From Tubiluchus corallicola (taxonomy: Eukaryota; Priapulida; Priapulimorpha; Priapulimorphida; Tubiluchidae): a DNA stretch of 62,097 nucleotides. The stretch spans positions 1 to 62,097 of the forward strand of contig JAQGDQ010001111.1 in assembly GCA_030141605.1 (NCBI GenBank), in the 5' to 3' direction. Positions 23,201 to 34,375 of the stretch are shown here, piece by piece. The number at the start of each line of letters is the position of its first letter. Position 1 is the first letter of the stretch. The notes under the pieces were generated by a model, which had not been told where the DNA came from, did not search any database, and saw nothing but the letters and a program-made list of their open reading frames with translations. The position numbers were made by a program, and so were the translations under genes.

Positions 23201-24927
23201 GGTCACCACTTCCTTTCTCTAGTTCTTGAACTTTTAGAGCTAACAAAATGTAGGTATTTAAGGAAGCAAAAATGAATATCATGCGAGAAATAGAAAACAC
23301 CAAGAAGTAAGGATCTAAAAGAAGTTGCCAGTAGAAAAGTGGTCGCTTCTTGGCTTTCTCTTCTGTAAATGAGGTTGATTTGACTACTACCTTGCCTTCA
23401 GTTGAGAGAGTCTTTTCTTTTGTTTCTTCTTCAAGGTGAATACTTGTATCACCAACAACATTTGTGCTTTCCGATGTAGGCTTGTTTAACGCGATTTCCT
23501 TTATCTTGCCTTTTTCAATTGCTGGAGGACGCATGAGAAAACCTGCACTTACAACATTTAAGACCAGGCCACCGCATATGAGAAACACTGATTGTAAGTT
23601 ATAAGCGCGGAGCAGCGCGTTTAAAATCAGCGGAAACGTAAACGCTCCTAAACCAGATCCAACTCTAACGAGAGACGATGCGAAAGAGAAGTTCTTTCTG
23701 AAGAACAAACCAAACATAGTCAATGCTGGATTCTGTACCAATCCAACGCCAATTCCTGAAAAAGGGACTCAACTGAATTCGCCAATATATGGTAATTGAG
23801 TTATTTGCACTATGCAAAAATTGTCCGTGTGCTGTTTAAATCATATCATATTCCATATTTGGTTCGCAATTATTGATAATATATAATTATGTTATAAACA
23901 GTGCACACAGTATTATGTGAACGACCATCACATTGTATGGTACATACAGATGATACAGGATATTTTACGAATACTTATAATAATGGATGTTCACGTATGA
24001 GCGAGGATTCTTAGATACAAACATTAAGCGTATCTCTAGCAATTGGAATTTAAACATTGAGTAATGTGCTCTAGTAGATTTACCAAAAAGGATTCCATAA
24101 GTGAAGAAGATAAAAGCTAAGGATTGTGCTAGATAACCCAGACTCATTCCAATTCCAGCAATTAATCCACCAGCTATAACCACTCGTCTGTGCCTGAATT
24201 TGTTCACTAAAATACACGTGACTGGCGCTAAAAGAAAAGTTGAGCACAGTTTAACGCAAAAGCTATAAGCAGCCGTCTGGGTCAGGATCTTCTCAGAAAA
24301 AAACATCATAATTGAGCATGTTAAGTTAGTGAAAACGACCTATATCTGCCGGATGAAAGTGTTTATACAGTTACTGATTAGTTCTATTGTTAGCTTTATA
24401 TGCAAGACCAATTCAAAAATGATGAATTTTCATAAGTTTGCTCTATAGTGTGCAGTGTTGATCTTTAAAAGTGTGATCGGTACGATTTAATGGAGAAATT
24501 CTGGCATCGAGGCTCGGACAGAGAAGTTGAAGAACCAAGAGTTTTATAATACTAAACTAGCTAGTGAAAAGAATTTAAATTTACTGCGTTACTTAGGATT
24601 TTTTGTAAATCGAAATTACATTAACCCTCAATCGTAGCATTTGTCAGGATTGTAGTTACAAATTACGTACATTATGTTATGCATATTCTCCACTTTTTAA
24701 TGTGTTTGTGTGACAAAAATTGTAAGTTTACCTAGTCCAAACGCAAGGCCTTGTGCCAGTCCTCCAACCCAACCGGTAATGGTCACGCTGGTTCCAAATA
24801 CTGCCATTAGTTCTATCATGAGAATTCCGTAAGATTTTATCTGACCAATGGTCAAAAATTGTATGGATAAGCTAGCAAGGGCAATCATCCAAGCCCATTG
24901 CTTGTCTGGGGCGGTTGATGCTGGCAT
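20240..24927 (-). CDS. SLC16-like transporter B (complete, 4 exons, divergent motifs)
   Basis: Exons are 24732-24927, 24084-24227, 22853-23755 and 20240-20487, giving a continuous 496-aa frame through three phase-1 introns. The protein has the SLC16 layout: TM1-2 in exon 1 with the conserved Lys in GQIKSYG, TM3-4 in exon 2 (PVTCILVNKFRHRR), a long loop between TM6 and TM7 rich in K/E/T, and TM12 in the last exon (GAIVDNTGSVTG). Two signature motifs are degenerate. The D-G-G-W-G-W entry motif reads DKQWAW, and the TM5 motif begins FFRKNFSFASS instead of Y-F-x-K-R-x-x-A-x-G. TM8 keeps E-x-x-x-R (LCEIIGRFVWG). The C-terminus is M-M-T-E-L, a class I PDZ-ligand form. Intron 3 is the longest (2365 nt) and contains a MITE-like element and two simple-sequence tracts. 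Confidence 0.88.
20540..20825. mobile_element. MITE-like element in intron 3 of transporter B
   Basis: About 40 bp at the left end (ttaaaaaacaaggaaagaaa.. ending ..aaaacgttctgag) matches the reverse complement of the right end (ttcaaaacgttgtgctcttt.. ending ..ccttgttttaa) with small indels. The element is about 286 bp and has no coding capacity. The superfamily is undetermined; TTAA at both ends is compatible with a TTAA-targeting family. Confidence 0.55.
20826..21012. repeat. GGTGT/GGTAT-type simple repeat
   Basis: An imperfect tract of GGTGTGG, GGTATGG and GATGTG units spans about 190 bp on the plus strand, directly abutting the MITE-like element. G-rich and C-poor on this strand; open frames here are artefacts. 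Confidence 0.85.
21505..21648. repeat. TTATG/GTGTT/GTCGT pentamer minisatellite
   Basis: A tract of 5-bp units drifts from TTATG to TTGTG, TTACG and finally GTCGT/GTCAT. The gradual change along the array is what slippage with point mutation produces. Confidence 0.85.
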
Positions 24928-27379
24928 CTACGAGGAAAATTTAGGATCTTTTACTTCGTTTGTTTTGGAAGAGTCCTGATTAGTAAACAAAGGTTCAACA
25001 ACTAAAGTTATTAACTGTATACACCATTATTGTGCTAGTATAACACACAGATATGAAAAGTTAGCACAAAAATATATATATACGAAGTATCGGCACTACC
25101 TTGCACCAATTTTTATTCATCAAAAAAACTGTTCTTTGTTGAATTTCACAGAGGTAATATCGAAGGAATAATACTCGTTCACCTGCACCAAGTGAAGTAC
25201 ATCATGGACGTTGATCTGTTATAAAATATGGTTCACATATGCAGCTATTTACATTATAACATTGCACCTATCAGCCTACAAATATAAACATGCTAGAAGA
25301 ATTACATTGTGTTAGGGGTTATTTTTGTCATCGTTCTATCAGATTCTCGCTCTTTACGTCTTCTTCTTGCGTATTCTCTTGCCTCCTTAATTTTCCATTT
25401 CATTACATAATTTTTGCGAGAACATTTACATGAATTCAAACGATTTTTTTGCTAAGTTCGCGCGCGCGACTTTGCAGGAAATTAATATTATTCGATTACA
25501 AATGTTTGTCACTGCACGTGAACTTAAAGCTGAACTTAGACACATTTCCCTAAACGTACAACAATTCCTTGATGGATCCATTCGCTATAATGTGCAATAT
25601 TCGCATTGATTATAATTATGAGCTTTTAATTTATGATTCCATCCGCTTTTTTCGCTCAAGATATTATTGGCTAAAATATTATTTTTCGAATAAAGCCTAC
25701 ACTGGCTCTCCCAATTTGTATTTAATCGTCGTGAAACTAAGATTATGCTAGAATAAGTTCCACTGGGACTGACGGAGACAAGTTTGTCAAAAATTGCTTA
25801 AATGACTTGCGTTCATCCTACTTGTTTCATAACCGTGGCTCTAATGTACGTTTTTCCTGCTTTAAAAATGCGTTTTTAGTAAGCTAAAGAGATGCCTACA
25901 CGCAAAATTGGTCAAATGAGATTCAGATTGCAGATTTCTGAACCAATTGTAGACTGTTTAAAAAGCATTTGCTCTTAAAAATATTTAAATAATCTACCTA
26001 AGCAGTTTGCTTAATATTATACTTAACTTCGTAATTTATTGACTGCTGTGGCTAATGTTACACAAGAAATCCGTGAAAGCTATATTTGTCCCTAGTTTCA
26101 AGGAAGTTATGCAGAAAAATTTCATAAGATTTTACATTTGTAATGGTATGATGCGTGAATGAAGTGCCACGGTTTTTACTGTTAATTATGCACCTAAGGT
26201 AATTAACTTTGAACTATCGTATAATATATAATGAATGCTAGAAATTTATGTATTAAATTAGCTTGTTTGTGGCTGGAAAATTAAAGTAGTTTTTCTTGTT
26301 TCCATAGTTCCCTCACTATACTATGCAATTGACTTTAAGCTTAAGATTTTAGTACTTATTAGTGTAATGTATCGGGCCTAAGATTTAAATACTTACTTAT
26401 ACTTTCTCCATAATTATTAGACGGAACCAAGTTTATTTGTTAACAGTAGTTTGTAAGTTGCTCGCCAGGTGGCAAAACGCAGCAACTTTGTATACTGCGT
26501 TTCCTGTGATGTGGTGTGAAAACAAATTCGTATTCGTATTCGAAAAAAAGTTCAAGGCTCCAGGAATTCGCGCAATGAATCATCTTGAGCAAAAAGCTAT
26601 TATAACTTGGCCCCGATCATCGAAGGTCATGAAAGCTTTTCAGGAATGTACTAAAACATATTACGCGTCGTTTGACGGAGCCGGATTTTCGATCCTTCTC
26701 CGTCATATAGTCTACTATAATTATGTGCAACTGCTTATAATGTACTGCTTTATAAGCAGTTTATACAAACATACTAGAAAAAATTCTGCATTGATTGTCT
26801 GAATCCGGTTTTTGAGTTCACTAATAGTAGCCGAACTTGTGACCACTACACAGCAAAAAGACACAACTCAGCAAAAAGATATTTAGCCAGAATATCATTT
26901 TTGCAGTCTTTCGTTAGACCTATTGCTAGCCACGAAACTAATAAGACCATATCTAATTAAATTATACCAAGTCTAACTAAGAGTATATTGTAATTTAATA
27001 AAGCATTTTGGTACCATAACAGTAGTTAAGATTGAATGATGAATGCGCGGGGGTTGTCTAAAATTACGCACGAAGCTACGGCAACGACGTATTTGATGGG
27101 TACTTCTTCAGTGCATCTTTTGCCGGTGAGCGCATTTACCTGATCAAAGCCGATGATACACCAAAGCGCCAAGTCTCTGACATTTTAGTCACAGTATACT
27201 TGTTATAGTCTTGGGTTTGAAATAGTTTTGTAAGCTAGTCTGTGTCATTTATGTAGAGAAATCTTCATTATTATTATGTACCTATTAATTTATTAAAGTG
27301 TCTTGGGGCAAATCCGTTGCGAAGGCTTTATTATAAAATTTGCAAAAAGCATAGTAAGCACTACATTTCTAACAAACCT

Positions 27380-27610
27380 TCGTTCCCGTTTTGTTTTATT
27401 TTCCCTTACCGTTCCTCCTTTTTCCATACCTACTACTACATTGCCCCCTCGCTGTCACACTTTTCTCTCGCTTCTCTTTCCGCCTGTCTTTTCTCCTTCA
27501 TTTGCCCTTCATACAATTTTTCCTCTTTTTTCAAACATCCTATCAGTTTTCCTCCATTGTATTTTTCCCATTATGTCTCTTAATTCTTCTCATTTACTTC
27601 TTGCAACAAT
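27380..27610. repeat. Pyrimidine-rich low-complexity stretch
   Basis: About 230 bp of the plus strand is strongly C+T biased without a regular unit. Several overlapping frames stay open only because of the bias (S/F/L/P-rich). Confidence 0.7.
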
Positions 27611-27989
27611 AATACAAATCTCGCTTTAAAATAGCATAGATTTTTTAAGACTCGAATTCTTCGCGGTTATTTACATGTATAACATTTAAATAGACATTTT
27701 TGCTAACAGGCCTTATTGTTGCAAATTTTACATTCGTCACTGAAAGTGTTCAATGAAGAATGAAGATAAGATTCAGTGTTCCGTTGCGAAGGCTTTACAA
27801 ACTGCATTGCTAGACTCTTACGCAAACTATATGTGTAGGTTGTCTAGCAATAACTGAAGAAAAGGACCTTTGCACTGGAATGTTTTTGGTTGCTATAGTA
27901 ACGCTCAAGACTGTTTTTCAGACTGACAAAGCTATAGTGCGTCATACTCATGCGATTATGACTATATCAAGAGGATTTTTCAAGCGCAT

Positions 27990-28110
27990 AATGGGTAAAC
28001 AGCCAAAATCTACAGTGACTTGGAATCGAACCCGGGTTACCATACGTAACTAGCATTATTGCCCGCGTGCTTATCATTTAAGCCAAAATCTCGCTATTGC
28101 TTAGTAACTT
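27990..28110 (-). mobile_element. tRNA-like SINE head
   Basis: The minus strand carries a perfect B-box, GGTTCGATTCC (28022-28032), preceded about 40 nt upstream by an A-box-like TGGCTTAAATGATAAGC and separated by a variable-loop-like stretch. There is no acceptor-stem complementarity typical of a functional tRNA, so a tRNA-derived SINE or degraded tRNA pseudogene is the best reading. Confidence 0.45.
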
Positions 28111-29250
28111 CGAAAATCTTAGACTAGCATTACAGTGTTTCCTTCATAAATGACTGTGTCTTTGTTTCTTCTAATAAGCATTCGTGATATACAAGGCGCT
28201 TGCACACACATGTGCGAACAGGAACACACAAACACGCACTCACGCACGCAGTACACAGGCCCAAACCTGGCCCTATTTTCAAGCTTACCGCACACGGGCA
28301 GGAAAAAACATGAAACAGAAAACAAAAATAAAAAAATTGGATGAATAAAGCTAATTTGACATCTGTTTATAGAAAACAAAAAGCATAAAAGAAGGAAAAA
28401 CGTTGCACAAAACAAAGGACAAGCGTTTCGTGAATCTAATACTTCTTCTTTTGTACGAAAAAAACAAGTGCTTTGACTGTTGCGTGTGTTAGGTGTTTCG
28501 CGTTACTAGAAACTGCAGCACGACAGCGAACCAGTTGATCGAAAGCAAATCAGTTGGAATTATGGTACGCACGCGCTTTTTTTCTGGCTAGGTGGGGACG
28601 TAAAGCTTGCTTGCGCGTACAGAAGGAAAACACGTATGAAACAACTGCAAACCAATTCGAAACAAAATTGTTTAGTGTTTCCTGTTTTCTACCTCACCGT
28701 GCCCTACGTTTTTGCATTTAAAATGGCGCTTATGTGGTTCAAGTAGGACTTTCTGTACTCTTGACCAGCAGTTTGTAATACGTGCGCCCATCGATCGCAG
28801 TCCGTGGTCCTCACTCCATGTATCGTATCTAACGTTGACTGAGGTATGCATAGTACGACAGCAAAGATAAAACGTGACAGGCTCGAAAGCTGTATGTATC
28901 CACATGACCTAGTACAAAACTGTGACCAACTCTGAATATCAAGCAATTGCGATGCTGATAAGTTACTGACTGATATACTTCACACTTTTTATGTTTGAAA
29001 TCTCTAAACCTCCACACTTAGCAAAGCCCACACTCCAGTGAAAATACTTAACTTATATAATTGATATGCAGACAAGTTAATTAATAAGTTTGGTTGATAT
29101 TTGTATGCTTATTGATGCCTGTTGTCGTCTTATCCTCTCGGGTCATTACAAGGACATAAAAATTTAGATGACATTGTCATTTTATTAACATCATTTTCAA
29201 AAAATGCCATTGTCAAATTTTAATGCAGCCGAAAATGCACTCGCCACAAT

Positions 29251-32200
29251 TTATTTTAGTAGTGGTTCACGTTCATCATCGTGTTCATGTTCATGGTGCT
29301 CGTGTGTTCCTGGAGTTATACCAGGAGCGTGTTTCACATCAAAGTAATACAGTGATCTTAAAGCTAGACAAAATCCGCAGGCAATAAACCAAGAGACGCC
29401 CATCACCATGTACGGATACTTCACAGACCCAGTACTGTCAAGCAAGGGCCCTGAAAGTGAAAAAACTTATTGTTAACCTGGTAAATGCAATGACACAAAT
29501 GGCAAACAAGTGTGAGACACATGACAGTTGCATAAACAGCAAGACTGAGTAAAGCCCTGTTTACACGGTACCTTTTTGACGCACGAGTCAGAACGCATGC
29601 GTCAAAAACGCGTCGTGTTAACTGTACGTGCGACGCGATTATATAACTCTCGCGTTAGACTCGTGCACAAGACGCATGTTTTAATTTCTTGCGACATCGT
29701 AAGCGGGACGCAAGAATCCTGCCAAACAGGTACGTGAGATGTGGTCACGTTTTCACTTCGAAAAACGAAAAGAACAGTGTTAACAGCACGGCATCCCCTG
29801 TGGACTTGCAGCAAAGCAAATGGACAACAATGGTATTGATTAATCAGTATCGGATTGCGGATTTAATTTTATTTGTATTAATTGTTGATGTTTAGTGTTT
29901 TTCTATAAATCATTTAGTGCAACTGGAAAATAAGCACCATTTTGATTTAAACTCAGCATTTAAATCGTGATTTTAATTACAATGTTTTTTATTGATGCCA
30001 ATTTTCATTGAGGTAATGCCAATTTACAATCAGAAAAATGATGTTTCAGAAATTGGTGAAAGAAATTCATTCCTATTTTATGAAAAATAATTAGCTTTGT
30101 CAAGACAGTTTTGATTTCTTTTGCAAAATTTAAAGTGTTCTACATTGGTGATACTACTTTGCCAATTTATCTGCAAAGATACTACACATCGTAAGAAACA
30201 CTGGGTACTAGGCAGATGGAACATAAATCTAAATTTGACACAGCGACAGATGATAGCAAAACTGTAAGAGAAAAGAATTAAAAAATAATAAAAACCCTTT
30301 TATCAATTAGAAGACTACTACCAAAAATGTGAAACTGAGAATGCCAAATTTACTTTATTCAAAAATCTACTTTTCTTTTTGACTTTCTCCAGTCCTATAT
30401 TTCAATTCAAACTTAATTGAAGAAAAGACACTATGACAATTTTCTTTAGTTATACATTATACATAGCATTTACACGTCGACCACGTGGCAGCCTGTTGTA
30501 GGATGAGTCACGACGTCCAGGACGCACAAGCAAGACGCATCGTACAAACAGAATGTTCAACCTTGCATCCATCCTACGCCACAATAAGCGTGTTCGCTGG
30601 GAAGAAGGAAAAGAATTTTTTGTGAACTGAGTAGAAGACAGATGGCGGAAAAAAGTAGCTTTAGTACAATTACAACCTTTTTGAATTTGTATCTAACAAT
30701 TAATAAAGCAGCTACACCATGAAAATAGTCATTTTTTTATTTGTGATGTAACGATAATGATATGATTATAATTTTAATATAAAACTGAACAAATTAAATT
30801 TAACATCTGCTCATTAATGTTAAACTAACTCATTTACGTTCAACTCATTATTGTTTTAAGCATGTGAAAAAAATATATTTGCTTAAAAGCTGAAAAGGAA
30901 TAATGATAGCTTAGTACCTGTTATCAAAGGACCAATAATTAAGATTATAGCCTGTCCCAGCATCACAAGGCCTAGTCCATCTCCAGATTTTTCTGTTCCC
31001 AAAATATCAACGAGTATGGGTATGTTTGGTGCTTGGGCACCTGCCAACATCACACCCATAAGAACAGCAAATACTCCCAGAAGTGGCACAGACTTAGCTG
31101 TTCCAATGAGAAACATATCAATTCCACCCAAAACTAGAGTGAGTGCCATTCCGTACTGACGAACAGCTGGTGTTCGAAACCGCTTACGATCGAAGAATAT
31201 GCCCCAAAGGATCCTAGCAATCAACTCTGAAAGGCTCATCATGGACACAAAGGTCGCTTCAATTTTGTCATTGTCGCCAAGTTCTTGGACTTTTATCGGC
31301 AACAGGACATAGACCATTATAGAGCTGAACATATACATTGTTCTCGCTCCGACGTACAGAAGGCAATAGGGGTCTTTCAATACTGACCAGTGGAAAAAGT
31401 GCAATTTTCCTCTATCTATATCTGGTGATTCATCAGATTCAACTTGTGCTGTGTCTATTGATGTTGTAGTTTCTTCTAGTCCAGGTTTTGGATCTGTAAG
31501 GGGAGGAGGAGTCAATGTTCCGTACTGCTTTGTAGTTGAAGGAAGCCTGTTGTCATTTTCGTTCGCATTCTTTTTCGCTATTAAGTTTGGTTTGTCATCG
31601 ATAGTTTCTTTTATTCCACTGTTTGACTTAATTTCTTGTTTTTCTGGGTCTTTGATATTTGGTGGTTTGTTTGTAACTTTTTTAAGATCTACAGGACGCA
31701 TAACAGCTCCTGTTATGATAACGTTAAAAACCAATGCACCACATATTAGGAACGTGGCTTTGTAGTTCAGTTCACGAAGAAGCCATTCAAGAAGTAATGG
31801 AAAGACAAATGCACCAAGAGCAGAACCACTGATTACAAACGACGATGAGAATGATATGTGCTTCTTGAAGTAAAATGGAACAATTGACAATGTAGGGTTG
31901 TGAATGAAGCCAACGCCAAAACCTAAAAAAACAGAGCTAATGATTTTTAAAATAACTGAAACAACTACCAGCAATGATGTCAGTAGCTACAGTCACGTTT
32001 ATGATATCAAGAGCATTGACAAGTTTCTTCAACAAGGAGGACAGTGGCTATATTGAACAAGCAAGCAAAATGGGTAATGACGCTGTTGATAAATTTAGAA
32101 TATGAAAAACAGTAACGGCAATCCTAAAAGTAATAATAACAGTGCCAGCAGAGAGAACAACATTGACAACAGTGACAATTTGTGCAAATATAACATCAAA

Positions 32201-33047
32201 AAACAGTGCTTACCGCCGACTATTGTAACCACAACCAGCTTCAGCAAAATTGGTAGTGAAAAAAATTGAATGATTAGGAGACTTGTACTTAAAAATAGTG
32301 AACTTACCAAACAGCAAGCCATATGTAACAAAGAGTACTGCCAGCGAATTAGCAAAGAAGCCAAGACTTAGCCCGACTCCAGCAATGCAAGCTCCTACGA
32401 TGACCACTCGCCTGTGGCTAAATCTGTTAACCAATCCGCATGTGATTGGTGCTGTTAAGAATAAAAGCAACTTCAACACAGTTAGAATAGACAATGTTGA
32501 AAATGGATTATAGCATTGCTCTAGAGAAAAAAAAACTATGCTGTCTTGACTTAATTCGTAATTATGTATATTCTAATGCACTGCACCCTGCAGGCACAAT
32601 TTCGTGACTTCCCTAAAAAAGGAATGTAATAAAGATGTATTTTCGATTTGCCCAAAAAAAGAAATATAGATGTATTCACAGGAAACGGTGTTTTCTAAAC
32701 AAGAGTGCATAGTTAAAATAATGTTAAAGATTATACTATAACTAAATTCTAGGCGAAAAATAAGCGTACGTATTTATTTATTTTTTTGGTTAAAGTTCAA
32801 TACTTAAAAACAGAATTATTAATGAAATTGAATGTACGAGCTGAAACATACCCATTCCATACGCTAGTCCCTGAGCTAGACCAGATATCCATTGAACTAG
32901 TGTTGCACTGGCGTTGAAAACGCTCATCAGTTCAATCAATAAAATACCGTAAGATTTTATTTGTCCCATTGTTAGAAATTGGGCGCAAAATCCTGCTGTG
33001 ATCACCACCCATGCCCATCCACTGTCAAAATGCTTCTTTTTACCCAT
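29251..33047 (-). CDS. SLC16-like transporter C (complete, His-rich dileucine tail)
   Basis: Exons are 32852-33047, 32308-32451, 30918-31922 and 29251-29450, all phase-1 joints, giving 514 aa. Exon 1 has DSGWAW in place of D-G-G-W-G-W and the conserved Lys in GQIKSYG. Exon 2 reads PITCGLVNRFSHRRVV. Exon 3 has YFKKHISFSSSFVISG, the longest TM6-TM7 loop of the cluster (rich in N/K/T/P, likely cytosolic) and TM8 LSELIARILWG with E-x-x-x-R. The last exon encodes TM12 and a short tail, THEHHEHEHDDEREPLLK. This combines a His/acidic stretch with EREPLL, which fits the [DE]xxxL[LI] adaptor-binding consensus. No other member of the cluster has this, so C may be sorted to endosomes or lysosomes. Closest to B by exon-1 sequence (GQIKSYGIL[ML]IELM). 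Confidence 0.9.
29554..30552. mobile_element. Possible non-autonomous Harbinger-like element
   Basis: The left end gccctgtttacacgg followed by GACGCACGAG-type motifs resembles the inverted complement near 30522-30552 (ctgtttgtacgatgcgtc). Several GACGC/GCGTC motifs cluster near both ends. A start of the form G-C-C-C-T-G-T-T-x-A-C-A-C is typical of PIF/Harbinger and ISL2EU ends. No transposase is present. The match between ends is imperfect and I could not fix a target-site duplication. It lies in intron 3 of transporter C. Confidence 0.35.
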
Positions 33048-33352
33048 TTTTATGCAAAAAGTGCAGTATTTCAGAAGTCCTTGGAACAGGTCACCAAAAG
33101 CAAAACAAACTTTTTGCGAAAAGTGTAACTAGCACAATCCAAAACATCCCGTAAAGTTAGTTCTTATATGTAGCACAGACGCCATGTAATCGTTACATGA
33201 AAACTTGCACTGCCCAGTATGAGGTCATGGCTAGTGGACTCTGGGAGGACAGTGCAAGGGTCAGCTGATAATGCTGAACGTATGTTAGGAAATACGGAAA
33301 ACTTACCAAATCCTGCCTTTTTTGAAACTGTTTGGCATTTCTCAAAAGCTTA

Positions 33353-33354
<2 letters not shown>

Positions 33355-33404
<50 letters not shown>

Positions 33405-33405
33405 T
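33355..33405. repeat. (AC)n then (AT)n microsatellite
   Basis: About 20 AC units are followed by a short AT run. The Cys/Val frames on the minus strand are repeat artefacts. Confidence 0.95.
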
Positions 33406-34139
33406 TGTGCATTGGCATGAATAAATTCTAATAAACTATATTTCGGGGGGCAAAGGTAACCTTGTGGGCAAGTGGTTTCAATAATAACAAACAGTAAAAT
33501 CTTAGAAAAGAGGCAGAAAATGGAAACAAAATGGGGTTTTAGCCTAATTTGGTGCAACATTTCAGTACTGTAGTACTACCGGTAATTTCATATTTAGTTG
33601 CTTAGCCACACGATTACATAATTTAAAAAAAATTGTTAGTTATCGGGGTTTAACTTGTTTAATCAACCTTTGATTAAACAAGCAGTTTACAGATAAGAAG
33701 CCCGCATAGGAGACAAATTTTATTGAGAAAACTTACGTGTTTTTAAATGCAGGAGACAAAACCCATAAGACTATTAATTAATACCTAGTCTAAAGATTAT
33801 AATACCATAAGCAATACATTAATGCCCATTGCACAGGTAAACACATCGGTTTACACGGATATGAATATTGATTGTTACTTTTGTTAGCATAATGTAAGCA
33901 AACGAACATCTTGCCTTCGCTTTACAAGACATTGCTCTCTCCCGAGGCGACAAAATCTCACTAAACAGTTGAAGGTATTCTGATCCGTTTTTTGACGAAC
34001 AAGTTTCAATACTTTCAACTATTACAAAGCGCAGTTTATGTAACATATTCATTTAGTAATAAAATGTGAGCAATTGTTTAATTGCCAGATATTGATCGCA
34101 CACTGTAAGAATTATTAGATGACACCTGACCAAACGATT

Positions 34140-34375
34140 GCTTTTTATTAGTCAGATCTGCTTTGTCTGAAGCAGGTTTTTGTTCCGAGTCGGCATTGTG
34201 TGAGACAGAAAACAAGCACGTTTGATCAAAATCTGTGTGTAACAAAATTGGTGAAAAAAAAACGTTTGTCGAGCTCTCGGATGAGCAAATGTTGCACCGT
34301 AGATCACCGTCTGTCCGGCTGAACACCCTCGTAAGCAAGAGCGCGCACAAATATACATACACACTCTACAGATGC
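34140..34375 (+). repeat. Dispersed repeat, copy 1
   Basis: This stretch resembles 51690-51960 in the same orientation. The best block reads accgtctgtccggctgaac, followed in both by CGTAAGCA.. and AGAGC.CACAAATA.ACATAC.CAC. The 5' halves share CTGAGTC/CGAGTC and GAGACAGAAAA-type words at lower identity. No open frame or terminal repeat was identified, so the family is unknown. Confidence 0.5.

Larger units (their letters stand above)
24928..29250. other. Intergenic between transporters B and C
   Basis: No gene is supported. The open stretch 26437-26802 has no motif and ordinary AT-rich composition. A pyrimidine-rich strand (27380-27610), a tRNA-like SINE head (about 27990-28110) and a decayed-looking stretch at 28670-29010 are the only structure seen. 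Confidence 0.45.

Noticed and set aside
26437-26802. 121-codon plus-strand frame
   Set aside because: No recognised domain, no homologous feeling and no flanking exons; length is reachable by chance.
27303-27629. Three overlapping Ser/Phe-rich frames that look like secreted or membrane proteins
   Set aside because: All follow from pyrimidine-rich composition; overlapping frames are equally open and no motif is present.
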